The notes beneath the pieces are model-generated. The model did no database searches. It was not told where the DNA came from and saw only the letters and a program-made list of their open reading frames with translations. From assembly GCA_963705955.1 (NCBI GenBank), contig CAVPLH010000006.1:310001-374000 (forward strand): a stretch of DNA of 64,000 nucleotides. Reading direction: 5' to 3'. Shown here one piece after another: positions 1 through 9,362 of this stretch. The position numbers were made by a program, and so were the translations under genes. The stretch comes from WHSW01 sp963705955 (GTDB lineage Bacteria; Actinomycetota; Thermoleophilia; Solirubrobacterales; 70-9). The number at the start of each line of letters is the position of its first letter. Within the stretch, counting starts at the first letter, position 1.

Positions 1-2137
1 CGGCCAGACCGCGCTCCGCTTCCAGCGCCCGGTAGACGAGGTCGGGCGAGGTGAGACAGACGACGTCGGCGCCCACGCCCTCCCGCTCGAGCTGCTCCGC
101 CGCCCCGACGGCCTCGGGGACGATCGCGCCGACCGCGCAGATCGTGACCTTGGGCCTGCCGCCGGCCTCCCGGAGCAGGTAGCCGCCGGCGACCGCGTCG
201 CGGCGGCGGCGTTCCCGCGAATCCGGGTCGACGGGGACTGCGGCGAGCTCCTGGTCGATCGGCCTGGTCGAGAGGCGGAAGTAGGCCGAGGATCCGTCGT
301 CGCGACCGAGCTCGCCCAGCGCCTCCAACAAGCACCACTCGAAGTCCTGACCGAAGGCGGGCTCCCAGTACGTGCAGCCGGGTTGTCCCAGCGCGGCCCC
401 GGCGGTCACGATCGACTGGTGGGCGCCCCCCTCGGGGCCGAGCGAGACGCCCGACGGGGTGCCGATCAGGATCGACCGTCCGCCGGCGTAGATCCCGAAC
501 GCCCAGGGCTCGAAGCAGCGCATCAGGAACGGGTCGTAGATCGTGCCGATCGGCAGCAGCGGCTGTCCGTCACGCGAGAACGTCGCACCGAGCTCACCCA
601 GGAGGCCGACGAGGTTGACCTCCGCGATTCCGAGCTCGACGTGCTGGCCGTGATCGGACTCGCGCCAGCGCACGAGCGTGTTGCTGTCGTCGGCGAACCA
701 GTCGATGCGTTCGCCCGGGCTCCAGACTCCGACGCGGTTGATCCAGCCTCCGAGATTGGTCGAGGAGGCGACGTCGGGGCTCACCGTGACCACCCGCGAC
801 GCGACCTCGGGCGCGGTGCGAACGAGGTCGGCGAGGAAACGCCCGAGCGCCTGCTGCGTCGACTCGTCGGCCCGGTGGGCGCGGTCGAGCTCGACCGGGA
901 CCTCGGGGGGCGGGCGCCGCTCGGCCTCGTCCCGGTGCAGACGCTCGGCGGCGGCGCCACACAGCCGGCCCTCCGGGCTCGCGGGATCGAATCGCGCCCA
1001 CGGATCGTCGACCTCGGCGCCGAGGCGAGGCGCGAGCTCGCTGAGCTCGGCCGCCGTGAGCAGCGCCGAGTGGTTGGCCGGATGGCCCTCGATCGGCAGG
1101 CCCCAGCCCTTGAGCGTGTAGGCGAAGAGCACCGACGGCCGCCCGCGGTCCGCGTCGCAGCGTGCCAGCCCGTCGAGGACCGCGGCGAGATCGTGGCCTC
1201 CGAGGTCCCGGAGCCCGGCGCGGATCTCGTCGCCGTCCAGATCCGCGAGCAGGCGCCGGATCATCGGCCCGTCGCGTCCCTCCCCGGGAAGCCGCGACCG
1301 CAGCTCCCGCTCGTCGCAGCGAAGCAGGCGCTGATACTCCTCGTTCGGCATCTCGTCGATCCGCCGCCGCAGCTCGGGGCCGCCGGTCCGCGCGAAGAGC
1401 TCGCGCAGGCGCGCCCCGTACTTGACGGTCACCGCCTGCCACCCGGCGGCCTCGAACATGGACCGAAGGCGATCGGTCGCGATCTCGGGAACGACGCGGT
1501 CGAGCGACTGGCGGTTCAGGTCGACGATCCAGAGGACCTCCCCGAGCCTCGGCACGACCGGATCGCAGATCGCCTCCCATACCGCGCCCTCGTCGAGCTC
1601 GGCATCGCCGAGCAGCGCGATCTGGCGGCCGCCGACCGCGACCTCGAAGTGCCCGGCGAGATAGCGGTGTGCGACCGCCCCCCAGATCACCTGCGTGGCG
1701 CCGATTCCCACCGATCCGGTCGAGTAGTCGACCGGATCCGGATCCTTGGTGCGAGACGGATAGCTCTGCAGGCCGCCGAACTCACGGAGTCGCTCGAGGT
1801 AGGAGGCGTCGAGCGCCCCGAGCAGGTAGTTGATCGCATGCAGCACGGGCGAGGCGTGGGGCTTGACCGAGACGCGATCCGGGGCCCGCAGGTGCTCGAA
1901 CCAGAGTGCGGTCATCAGGCTGACGACCGAGGCGCTCGATGCCTGGTGACCGCCGACCTTGACCCCGGAGGGGTTCGGGCGCACCCGGTTCGCGTGGTCG
2001 ACGATCGCGGTCGACAGCCAGAGCACGCGCCGCTGGATCGAGTCGAGGGTCGCGAGCCGCTCGCGGTCGGCCGAATCGGCGCCCGCCGGCCCGGCGCTAC
2101 GCTCGGAGACCTCGACCGAGTCTCGCTCGCGAGCCAT
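1..2137 (-). CDS. Pyruvate dehydrogenase E1, homodimeric (AceE-like) type, 3' partial
   Basis: Thiamine-diphosphate enzyme that decarboxylates pyruvate and passes the acetyl group to lipoyl-E2 in the cytosolic pyruvate dehydrogenase complex. About 712 codons are visible from ATG at 2137; the C-terminal end lies beyond the window edge. Seen: a GGHQASSAS segment near residue 62, a TPP motif of the form GDAELDE...N near residue 175 (GDG in most relatives, so G to A here), RQSLDR just after it, the MPNEEYQ and LGGHD segments, FAYTLKGWGLP, and a transketolase-C-terminal-like end. This order is that of AceE and not of ordinary transketolase, though a pyruvate-dehydrogenase-like paralogue with another 2-oxoacid substrate is possible. 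The frame is open throughout. No E2 or E3 gene is in view. A long antisense frame across it is only a shadow. Confidence 0.82.
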   Translation of the reverse strand, partial: MARERDSVEVSERSAGPAGADSADRERLATLDSIQRRVLWLSTAIVDHANRVRPNPSGVKVGGHQASSASVVSLMTALWFEHLRAPDRVSVKPHASPVLHAINYLLGALDASYLERLREFGGLQSYPSRTKDPDPVDYSTGSVGIGATQVIWGAVAHRYLAGHFEVAVGGRQIALLGDAELDEGAVWEAICDPVVPRLGEVLWIVDLNRQSLDRVVPEIATDRLRSMFEAAGWQAVTVKYGARLRELFARTGGPELRRRIDEMPNEEYQRLLRCDERELRSRLPGEGRDGPMIRRLLADLDGDEIRAGLRDLGGHDLAAVLDGLARCDADRGRPSVLFAYTLKGWGLPIEGHPANHSALLTAAELSELAPRLGAEVDDPWARFDPASPEGRLCGAAAERLHRDEAERRPPPEVPVELDRAHRADESTQQALGRFLADLVRTAPEVASRVVTVSPDVASSTNLGGWINRVGVWSPGERIDWFADDSNTLVRWRESDHGQHVELGIAEVNLVGLLGELGATFSRDGQPLLPIGTIYDPFLMRCFEPWAFGIYAGGRSILIGTPSGVSLGPEGGAHQSIVTAGAALGQPGCTYWEPAFGQDFEWCLLEALGELGRDDGSSAYFRLSTRPIDQELAAVPVDPDSRERRRRDAVAGGYLLREAGGRPKVTICAVGAIVPEAVGAAEQLEREGVGADVVCLTSPDLVYRALEAERGLA

Positions 2138-2178
2138 GCCCCGACTCTATTGGTCGCTCGCGGCGTCTCCGGCACCGC

Positions 2179-4131
2179 TCAGCGGATCTGCGTGCAGCCG
2201 GCGCCCCAGTCGACAGTCACCCGCTCGCCACGCGCGACCGCGACGTTGTGGACCCCGCGCCCGCCGCCCGAGGCGCTGCAGATCATCCTCCACTTCTCGC
2301 CGGGGACGAGTGGCCGGCTCGACGGGTTCACGTCCCAGCGGTAGTGCCCGGACGGCGGCACGGTCAGCGTCGTCTTGAGGACGTCGCTGACGTTCACGCC
2401 ACCCTGGCTGGTCGGGGTCACGAACGCCTTTCGGAGCGAGAGCTTCGCGCCCGGCGGACCCGACCCGGCGAGCACGCTGTGGTCGGCCCGGTTCGCCGCC
2501 CGCTCCCCGGCGATCAGAAACGCCTCGCGGACGCCGAGGCCGGTGTGGGCGGGATCGCCGAGGTACTCGCCGACGACCATGTCGTCGAAGTTTCCGTGGA
2601 AATCCGGCCCGCGGGCCTCCGGCGTGTACCCGTACGTGCCTTGCGCGAAGTAGTTCCAGTCCTCGGTGGCGCCCGTGATCTCGCCGATCTTCCAGGCGCG
2701 CTGGGATAGCCATCCGGTGGCGTTCGCCATCGCGTCGCCGAGCGACTTCATCGCCGGCTCGTCCGGGGTCGTCCGGACCACGGCGGTGAATCCCGGCTGG
2801 CGAAGCCAGGTGCCCTGGCTGGTGAACGTGTGGTTGGTGATCAGGACGGTCGGTTGGATCTGCGAGCTGAAGCCGTGGACCGCGTCGGCCTCCGGCTCGG
2901 AGTACGGCTCCGGGCCGCGGTAGAGCTCCGAGCTCGGGCTCGCGCTGGAGCCCGCCCCGCCCCAGTAGGCGCCGTAGTTGCGGTTCAGGTCGACGCCCGA
3001 GGAGACCGAGCGCGCCTCACAGGGCAGGGCGTCGTCGCCGAGTGTCGGGCGGCAGTTCTTGCGTCTGAACTCGCCGGCCGCGGTTTCCCGCGAGACGATG
3101 AACCCGTCGGCGTTGACGACCGGGACGATCACCACCCGGACGCGGCGGAGCAACGCCGTGATTCGCGGGTCGTCGCCGTTGAAGCCGTTGACGAGGTCGA
3201 TCGCGAACTCCATCGGGAACTCGCCCGAGGGCCACTCACGGGCGTGGTGAAGGCCCATGTTGAGATAGACGGGCCGGCCGTCGTCGGTGCGATTCACACC
3301 GGAGGCGATCTCCACCCCCTCGATCGGGCGGCCGTCGACCGTCTGTCCGAGGACCACGGAGCGGACGAAGCCCGGGTTGTCGTCGGCGAGCGCCTTGAGC
3401 TCGGTCGTGTAGTCGGAGTAGTGGCGGTACGTGTTGCGGCCGCTCGGGAGTCCGGAACGGCCGCGGCGCTGCGCCGTCAGTTGCTCGGCGCGACGGTCGG
3501 CGGCGTTCGCGGCTTCGAGGTCGGCGATCAAGGTCCGCGATTCGAACCCGGCGGAGGCGAGCAATGCCCGGTCGGCGTCGGAATGAAGGACGACCGTGGC
3601 CGCGCCGACCGATACGTCCTCGGTGACATCGATCCCGAGCTGCTCGAGACGCGCCAAGTCCGCCGCGCCGGAGATCGTCACCGAGGCGAGCGAGGTCGGC
3701 CCGGTCGCGCGCGCGGGTCGCGCGATCTGCAGGAAGTCGAGCGACAGCGGGACGGCGGCCATGTCGCCGGCCCGGCGGCATGCCTGGATCGTCAACCGGT
3801 CGCCGGCGGACACCCACGCCCTCGCGAGCTCGTCCGACGTGACCGAGGTCGAGGCGGCGACGGCGCGGGGCTCTCCGTGGCGGAAGATCGCGAGGTCCCA
3901 GTCGGGCGCGCCGCCGCCCTCGAGGCGGACGGTCAGCAGGCCGTCGGCCGGCGCCGTCCATCGGCGTTCTGCGACCCCCGCGGCCGACCCGGTGACGAGG
4001 CTCGTCGCGCAGTCGCGGGCGACCGCGGTTTCGGCGCGGACCGGCTGCGCCCCGGCGGCCGGTACAGCCGCTGCGGCGAGCGCGCAGATCGCCGCAGCGC
4101 ACGCCCCCACGCCGATCATCGAGCGCCGCAC
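2179..4131 (-). CDS. Secreted zinc carboxypeptidase, peptidase family M14
   Basis: A 650-residue exported metallopeptidase. The N-terminus has a basic start followed by a long Ala-rich hydrophobic stretch ending near PAAGAQP, a typical Sec signal peptide. A jelly-roll-like prodomain region (residues about 35-140) precedes the peptidase domain. Zinc-binding H-x-x-E lies in HHAREW near residue 295, the NRNYG substrate-binding segment near 380, and the catalytic Glu in TPEARG near 503, so the active site looks intact. About 100 C-terminal residues form a beta-rich extension ending in a Cys-containing GAGC segment. It should trim C-terminal residues from peptides outside the cell for nutrition. 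It follows the E1 gene's start by 41 bp on the same strand but is probably transcribed from its own promoter to the right. Confidence 0.88.
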   Translation of the reverse strand: MRRSMIGVGACAAAICALAAAAVPAAGAQPVRAETAVARDCATSLVTGSAAGVAERRWTAPADGLLTVRLEGGGAPDWDLAIFRHGEPRAVAASTSVTSDELARAWVSAGDRLTIQACRRAGDMAAVPLSLDFLQIARPARATGPTSLASVTISGAADLARLEQLGIDVTEDVSVGAATVVLHSDADRALLASAGFESRTLIADLEAANAADRRAEQLTAQRRGRSGLPSGRNTYRHYSDYTTELKALADDNPGFVRSVVLGQTVDGRPIEGVEIASGVNRTDDGRPVYLNMGLHHAREWPSGEFPMEFAIDLVNGFNGDDPRITALLRRVRVVIVPVVNADGFIVSRETAAGEFRRKNCRPTLGDDALPCEARSVSSGVDLNRNYGAYWGGAGSSASPSSELYRGPEPYSEPEADAVHGFSSQIQPTVLITNHTFTSQGTWLRQPGFTAVVRTTPDEPAMKSLGDAMANATGWLSQRAWKIGEITGATEDWNYFAQGTYGYTPEARGPDFHGNFDDMVVGEYLGDPAHTGLGVREAFLIAGERAANRADHSVLAGSGPPGAKLSLRKAFVTPTSQGGVNVSDVLKTTLTVPPSGHYRWDVNPSSRPLVPGEKWRMICSASGGGRGVHNVAVARGERVTVDWGAGCTQIR

Positions 4132-4176
4132 GCCGCGAATCTATCTCCCCGGGCCGATCGTTGTCGCGTTCCGGGC

Positions 4177-4533
4177 CTAGCCGAGGGCGCCGATCTCGTC
4201 CTGGTAGACGCCCATCACGCGCCCGAGCCCCTCACCGAGCGCCGCGTCGACGACGCCCTGGTTCTCGACGATCAAGTCGGCGCGAGTGATCCGGCGGTCG
4301 AACTCCTCGTCGCCGCGCAGGGCGCTGATCTGATCGGTGCTGCCGCGAAGCAGCGCAAAGCCGCCCAGGTCACCGCCGTGAGGCGTCAGCAACACGACCT
4401 CGAAGTCCTCGATCTTGCCGTCGCTCTGCAGACCGCCCCAGTACTCGACGCTCTCGTTGAAAACCTCGAGAGCGCGCTTCTCGCGGCCTCGCACGACCTG
4501 TCCCCATCCGATGAATAGTCCGGCTTCCGCCAT
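4177..4533 (-). CDS. Small conserved protein of unknown function
   Basis: 118 residues, no signal peptide and no membrane segment. The sequence begins MAEAGLFIGWGQVVRGRE and continues with amphipathic alternation of strands and helices, suggestive of a ferredoxin-like or dimeric alpha-beta barrel fold, but I do not recognise the family. The ATG at 4533 is preceded on the coding strand by a GGAGG-like stretch (4537-4545). It lies 45 bp upstream of the carboxypeptidase gene on the same strand, so the two could be co-transcribed. The coding potential is supported by an uninterrupted frame and balanced amino-acid composition, unlike the Arg-rich shadow frames around it. Confidence 0.6.
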   Translation of the reverse strand: MAEAGLFIGWGQVVRGREKRALEVFNESVEYWGGLQSDGKIEDFEVVLLTPHGGDLGGFALLRGSTDQISALRGDEEFDRRITRADLIVENQGVVDAALGEGLGRVMGVYQDEIGALG

Positions 4534-4617
4534 TCTCGCCTCCGTTGTTCGTTTGCAGCTTCGACCCTAACCCGCCTCCGGGCCGATGCCAAACGCATCG
4601 CGGCGCCGACGATTCGC

Positions 4618-4645
4618 TTGCGCTTTGCCGCGGAGCGGATACGGT
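4618..4645 (+). promoter_or_regulatory. Putative promoter of the Lys-rich gene
   Basis: TTGCGC at 4618-4623 and TACGGT at 4640-4645 are separated by 16 bases and lie 32 bases before the start codon. The same TACGGT hexamer is seen at 12015 before the SARP gene. This is pattern matching only. Confidence 0.4.
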
Positions 4646-4676
4646 CAGGGTCGTCCCCACCCAGAGGAGGAAACCG

Positions 4677-4889
4677 ATGCCAGAGAAGAGCGGTCAGCGC
4701 AAGGGCGCGAAGGGCGCCGGCAAGAAGAAGTCCCCGGCGAAGGCCGAGAAGCGGCACACGAAGGCGGCCACCAAGCGCAGTACCGCAACGACGCGCAAGC
4801 ACCACACCAAGGGCAGTACCGCAACGGCGGACAAGCGCCACACGAAGCGCAGTACTGCGGCGGCGCCGAAGCGCAAGCGCCACACCTAG
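4677..4889 (+). CDS. Lys/Ala/Thr-rich histone-H1-like basic peptide
   Basis: 70 residues, almost entirely K, R, H, A, S and T, with no acidic residue after the fourth position except one Glu and one Asp. Three or four diverged copies of a K-R-H-T-K unit alternate with RSTA or GSTA segments, resembling the Lys-rich tails of bacterial histone-H1-like proteins (HctB/Hc1-type repeats) and of actinobacterial HU tails. The ATG at 4677 is chosen because an ideal AGGAGG lies 6 bases upstream; the open frame extends further 5' but that part has no such signal and a different composition. A role in nucleoid or RNA binding is inferred from charge alone. Its TAG stop shares the tetranucleotide CTAG with the stop of the convergent cyclase gene. 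Confidence 0.7.
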   Translation: MPEKSGQRKGAKGAGKKKSPAKAEKRHTKAATKRSTATTRKHHTKGSTATADKRHTKRSTAAAPKRKRHT

Positions 4890-7800
4890 AGCGAGCGGGC
4901 CGCGGGCGAGATCGCGTCGCGCGCGCGGGCGAGCGCCGGCTTCGCCCCGAGCTCCTCCAGGGTCGCGATCGCGTCCTCGAGCAGCGGAGCCGCCTCGTCC
5001 CGGCGCCCGTGTGCGGTCAGCCACTCACCGAGATCGGTCTGCGCGCGGGCGAGCCAGAACGGATAGCCGAGCTCGGCGAGCCCTTCGATCGCCGACCTCA
5101 GGCCGGCCTCGACCTCGTCGGGCCGATCACGGGCTGACGCGAGCAGTGCCCGCGCCCGGGAGAGCTCGGCGCGCAACAGGGGAGGGACGAGGCCACGCGG
5201 GAGATCGGCAATCGAGTCGACGAGGTCCTGCGCGTCGTCCAGCCTGCCGAGCGCGAGCGCGGCGCCGACCGCGTCGGGCCAGGCGAGGCGGGTGCCGTCG
5301 TTCGAAGCACCCTGGTCCTCGAGCCCGGTCCGTGCGCACGCCGCGAGCAGCTCCAGGGCGCGCTCGAGCTCGCCGTCGTCGAGCGCGATCAGCCCTCCGA
5401 GGCCCATCACGTAGAGGCGGGTCTCGACGTCGTCGGAGTCGCCGAGCCGAGCCCACGCGTCGAGGCTGGATCTGGCGGTGGCGAGGTCGCCCCGGTAGAC
5501 GCCGAGGACGCCGAGCTGGTGCTTGATGACCTCGACCTCGGGACGCTCGGGGTCGTCCTCGAGCGCCTGATCGCCGATTCGCTCGACCTCGTCCCAGCGA
5601 CCGAAGAGCAGCTGGGCCGCCATCAGGTTGGAGATCGCGACGCTCTCTCCGGCGCGGTCGCCGCGCCGCCGAGCCGCCTCGACCGCCGCCTCACAGGCCT
5701 CGACCGCACCCTCCATGTCGCGCACGATCCGCAGTAGGGCGCCGTTCAGCAGCGCAACGTGCGCCCGCGGCACGCTGTGGCGCTCGCCGATCGCAACCGC
5801 CCCGTCGTGCAGCGCTCGCGCCTCCTCGAAGCGCCCGACGAACTCCATGTGGATTGCCTTCAACCCCAGCGCGCGGCAGGTGAGGACGGGCATCTCGAGT
5901 GCCTCGGCGGCGGCGAGAGCGCGCTCCAGTGCGGCGCCCGCCTCGTCGACGTGCCCGGCGAACAGCAGGGCGCGGCCGAGATCGCAGTTGATCGTCGCCA
6001 CGTCGGGGTCGAGGTTGTCGGCCCCGAGGACCTCGAGCGCGGTGCGCATCCGCGCGATCGCCTCCTCGTGGCGGCCGAGGCGCCCCTCGGCGTGTCCCAG
6101 CGAGCCCGCGAGCCGAGCGGCGTCGCGCTCCCGCCCCGCGGCCGAGTGGGCGTCGGCCGCCCGCGCGAACAGCTCCAGCGCAACCTCGTAGCGGCCCGTC
6201 GCGGCCGCCATCCGGCCCGCCTCCTCGGTCAGCTCGGCTCGCTCGGCCTCGTCCGCGGCCAGCTCGACCGCCGTGCGCAGGAAGCGCTCGGCGGCGAGCG
6301 GGCCGCCCACCGACGCGGCGCGCTGAGCGGCGACCCGCAGCGCTGACATCGCTTCGGCGCGCAGCCGCTCCTCGTCGGGATCGCCGGCCGCCGCCCGGTA
6401 GGCATCGAGGAGGTGGGCGGCGATCACCTCGGCGACCTCCTCGTCAGTGTTGGGGAACGCGTCGCGGAGGTGCTCGGCGGCGGCGAGGTGGCGCGGCTTG
6501 CGCTCCCGTTTCGCGATCATCTCGTAGGCGACCGCCCGGAGCATCCCCTGGGCGAACCCGTATTGGCCTCGCTCGGGCGAGAGCGGGTCGGTGCGGATCG
6601 CGAATATGTCCTTTCCGACCAGCGAGGCGAGCACGTCGTCGATTCGGCCCTCGGCCACGTTCGCGAGCGCGACGACGCTCGCGCGCGGGAAGCTGGTTCC
6701 GAACACGGCCATCGCCTTGACCAGCTCCCGCTCCTCGGCCGAGAGGGCGTCGAGGCGAGCTGCGAGCAGCGAGTGCAGGCTCGCGGGCACGTCGAGCTCG
6801 CCGATCTCACCGGTGAGCCCGAGCCGGCCTCCGTGCTCGGCGAGCACGCCGCGGTCGGAGAGCGCGCGCATCGTTTCGACTGCGTAGAGGGGGATTCCCT
6901 CAGCCTGCGCGACGACCTGCCTCAGCGCCGCCGCAGGCAGATCCGGGACCAGCCCCCGCAGCAGCTCGCTGACGGCATCCCCGGTGAGCGGCTGGAGAGG
7001 GAGAGCGGTCCCGCTCGGAACGCCCGCCGGCCAGTTCGCGCGGCGCTCGCCGAGCTCCGGCCGCGCGAAGGTACAGACGAAGATCGGATGATCGGCCGAC
7101 CAGTCGAGCAGCTGCTCGATGAAGTCGAGCAGTCCGTCGTTGGCCCACTGCATGTCCTCGAAGATGAGGACGACCGGGTCGTGCTCGGCGAGCCGCTCGA
7201 AGAACAGGCGCCAGCCGGCGAACAGGTCCTCGCGCTCGAGCCCCGGCTCGGCGGTCCCGAGCAGCGCCCCGAGGGCCGGCGCGATGCGCCGTCGCTCCGC
7301 GGGATCGGCGACCCACTCGTCGAGCCCCGCCGAGAGCTTCGCTGACGCCTCCTCGCCTGACGCCTCCTCGGCGATCCCGAAGCGCTGCCGGACCATCTCC
7401 GCGAGCGCCGAGTAGGCGACCCCGTCCCCGAACGACAGACAGCGGCCCGAGTGCCACCAGACCTCGTCCGCGAGCCCGGAGACGTAGCTCCGGAGCTCGA
7501 AGCCGAGCCGCGTCTTGCCGACGCCGGCCGGGCCCGAGACGCCGACGAGCCGCGCGACCCCGCGGTCGACGGTCGCGTGGAAGAGGTCCTTGAGCAGGCG
7601 CAGCTCGGCGTCGCGCCCGACCAGTGGGGCGTCGAGGCCCGAGACCCGTTGCGCCCCGGCGACACCGGCGACCGCGCGTAGCGCACGGAAGAGATCGAGC
7701 AGCTCGGCCTTCCCCTTGACCGAGTGGCGGCCGGCGTCCGCGTAGGCGATCGCCGCGGAGGTGACCTGACGCGTCACCGCGTCCACGAACACGCTCCCCG

Positions 7801-8434
7801 GGTCGGCAGCCGCCTGAACCCGCGACGCGGTGTTGACCCGATCGCCGATCACCAGACCCTCGCCGGGGTTCGCGAGCGAGGCGACCTGACCGGTGACGAT
7901 CCCGGCCCTGGCGCGCAACGGAGCGCCGACCTCCTGACCGAAGAGCTCGACCGCCTCGACCAGCTCCAACCCGGCTCGGACCGCGCGTTCGGCGTCGTCC
8001 TCACGGGCCACAGGGACGCCCCAGACAGCCATCACGGCGTCGCCGATGAACTTCTCGACCGCACCGCCGTAGCGATCGATGATCGTCTTCGCCCGCTCGA
8101 AGTAGTTACCGAGCAGGTCGCGGACGTCCTCGGCGTCTCGGGACTCCGAGAGCGCCGTGTAGCCGACCAGGTCGACGAACAGGACCGAGGCGACGCGCAG
8201 CTCGGAAGCACCTGGTCCCGTCGACGGGACCGGGTCGGCGAACCCGGACGCCGCCTCGATCGCCGCCGCTGTCGGCCCCGGGCCGGGCAGCACCGCGCCG
8301 CAGCTGTCGCAATACGCCTGGCCGGCCGGATGGGGGGCCGAGCAGCTCGGGCAGGCGAGGACGAGCTCCGCTCCGCAGCGCCTGCAGAAGCTCGCGCTCT
8401 CTCGATTGTTCGCGTGGCAGACTGGGCAGAGCAT
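4886..8434 (-). CDS. Class III adenylate/guanylate cyclase with double zinc ribbon, AAA ATPase and TPR domains
   Basis: 1182-residue cytosolic signalling protein. Order: two CxxC zinc ribbons (residues 3-20 and 28-47), a class III cyclase domain (about 80-250), a STAND/AAA ATPase with Walker A GPAGVGKT (301-308) and Walker B LIFEDMQW, then a long TPR-type helical repeat region. The cyclase looks active: metal-binding Asp in FVDLVGYT (D88) and FIGDAVMA (D132), base-selecting Lys at 128, and Asn-x3-Arg (N201, R205) in VNTASR. The product should be cAMP or cGMP, probably switched by nucleotide-dependent assembly of the ATPase and by TPR ligands. The Crp/Fnr gene lies 85 bp upstream on the same strand, an obvious candidate receptor. 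The Lys residue argues for cyclase rather than a diguanylate enzyme. Confidence 0.9.
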   Translation of the reverse strand: MLCPVCHANNRESASFCRRCGAELVLACPSCSAPHPAGQAYCDSCGAVLPGPGPTAAAIEAASGFADPVPSTGPGASELRVASVLFVDLVGYTALSESRDAEDVRDLLGNYFERAKTIIDRYGGAVEKFIGDAVMAVWGVPVAREDDAERAVRAGLELVEAVELFGQEVGAPLRARAGIVTGQVASLANPGEGLVIGDRVNTASRVQAAADPGSVFVDAVTRQVTSAAIAYADAGRHSVKGKAELLDLFRALRAVAGVAGAQRVSGLDAPLVGRDAELRLLKDLFHATVDRGVARLVGVSGPAGVGKTRLGFELRSYVSGLADEVWWHSGRCLSFGDGVAYSALAEMVRQRFGIAEEASGEEASAKLSAGLDEWVADPAERRRIAPALGALLGTAEPGLEREDLFAGWRLFFERLAEHDPVVLIFEDMQWANDGLLDFIEQLLDWSADHPIFVCTFARPELGERRANWPAGVPSGTALPLQPLTGDAVSELLRGLVPDLPAAALRQVVAQAEGIPLYAVETMRALSDRGVLAEHGGRLGLTGEIGELDVPASLHSLLAARLDALSAEERELVKAMAVFGTSFPRASVVALANVAEGRIDDVLASLVGKDIFAIRTDPLSPERGQYGFAQGMLRAVAYEMIAKRERKPRHLAAAEHLRDAFPNTDEEVAEVIAAHLLDAYRAAAGDPDEERLRAEAMSALRVAAQRAASVGGPLAAERFLRTAVELAADEAERAELTEEAGRMAAATGRYEVALELFARAADAHSAAGRERDAARLAGSLGHAEGRLGRHEEAIARMRTALEVLGADNLDPDVATINCDLGRALLFAGHVDEAGAALERALAAAEALEMPVLTCRALGLKAIHMEFVGRFEEARALHDGAVAIGERHSVPRAHVALLNGALLRIVRDMEGAVEACEAAVEAARRRGDRAGESVAISNLMAAQLLFGRWDEVERIGDQALEDDPERPEVEVIKHQLGVLGVYRGDLATARSSLDAWARLGDSDDVETRLYVMGLGGLIALDDGELERALELLAACARTGLEDQGASNDGTRLAWPDAVGAALALGRLDDAQDLVDSIADLPRGLVPPLLRAELSRARALLASARDRPDEVEAGLRSAIEGLAELGYPFWLARAQTDLGEWLTAHGRRDEAAPLLEDAIATLEELGAKPALARARDAISPAARSL

Positions 8435-8519
8435 TCAGGTGGCCTCGGTGCTCCTGTCTACCACCAGCGACCGGATTCGACAGCTCCGGGGGATCCGATC
8501 GGGCCATCCGACCCGCGGC

Positions 8520-9200
8520 TCACCCGGCCTGGGCTCGCAGCGCCCGCTCGTCGAGGACGACGATCCGGCGCCGTTCGGTGCGCACGCATCCCAGCTCCCG
8601 CAACGTGTGCAGCGCCTTCGCGACCGCCTCCCTCGAGGACCCGGTCCATCCGGCGAGCTCCTCCTGGGAGAGCGGCAGGGTGATCTCGACCCCGTCCGCC
8701 GAGTCCTCCCCGTGGCGATCGACGAGCTCGACCAGCCGCATCGCCACGCGCCCGAGGGTATGCGCGGCGGCGAACTCGACCCGCCGCCGGTCGGCGTAGC
8801 GGAAGCGCCGGGCGAGGCTCCGTAGGAGTGCCGCCCCGAAGCTCGGCCTGGCGGCGATCATCGCCCGGAACTCAGCCGCCGAGAGCGCCAGCGCCTCGAC
8901 CGGCTCCAGCGCCTCGGCCGTCCCCGAGCGCGGCAGGTCGTCGATCACGGCGAGATCCCCGATCAGCTCGCCGGGCCCGCAGAACTGGAGCACGATCTCC
9001 CGGCCCTGGCCGGTCGTCACCGTGACCTTGACGCGGCCGCTGAGCAGGACCATCACCTCGGCGCCCGCGCCGCCCTCGTGGGTCAGAGTCGAGCCGCGCT
9101 TGAAGCGGCGCCGCCCGGCACGTGCCTCGAGCTCGCGCCGGTCATCCGGCTCGAGTAGCGCGAGGAAGTCCCAGGGCTCCTCGGTCGCTTCGCCGTCCAC
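8520..9200 (-). CDS. Crp/Fnr-family transcriptional regulator
   Basis: 226 residues. The N-terminal cyclic-nucleotide-binding beta-roll runs from about 15 to 130, with the phosphate-cassette region GELIGDLAVIDDLPRS in which the Arg-Ser pair that contacts the cyclic phosphate in CRP is kept. A dimerisation helix follows, then a winged helix-turn-helix (SQEELAGWTGSSREAVAKAL) near residues 175-200, with recognition helix SSREAVAKALHTL as in the CRP family. There is no N-terminal Cys cluster, so it is not an iron-sulphur FNR. Located between the active cyclase gene and the small secreted-protein gene, it is the likely reader of the cyclase signal. Its start codon ATG at 9200 faces the plus-strand gene starting at 9363, leaving a shared 162-bp divergent regulatory region. 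Confidence 0.9.
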   Translation of the reverse strand: MDGEATEEPWDFLALLEPDDRRELEARAGRRRFKRGSTLTHEGGAGAEVMVLLSGRVKVTVTTGQGREIVLQFCGPGELIGDLAVIDDLPRSGTAEALEPVEALALSAAEFRAMIAARPSFGAALLRSLARRFRYADRRRVEFAAAHTLGRVAMRLVELVDRHGEDSADGVEITLPLSQEELAGWTGSSREAVAKALHTLRELGCVRTERRRIVVLDERALRAQAG

Positions 9201-9362
9201 AGGCGAACGCTACCGCGGGTGTGCACAAATGCACGCTTCGGATGCGGAGGAGTACGTGGTCGCCACGATCCCGCGCGCCTACGGTGGTTGCAACGAGTCA
9301 AACCGGCTCCGACACCACCGCCGAAGCCCGGGGAGTCCCACCGGGCGGAGGGAAGGAGAGAG

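Noticed and set aside
383..2344. Long plus-strand open frame of about 650 codons
   Set aside because: Antisense to the pyruvate dehydrogenase E1 gene; rich in Arg, Pro and Asp with no family motif. The minus frame has clear AceE motifs.
2830..4518. Plus-strand frame of about 560 codons
   Set aside because: Antisense to the M14 carboxypeptidase and the small gene; no motif.
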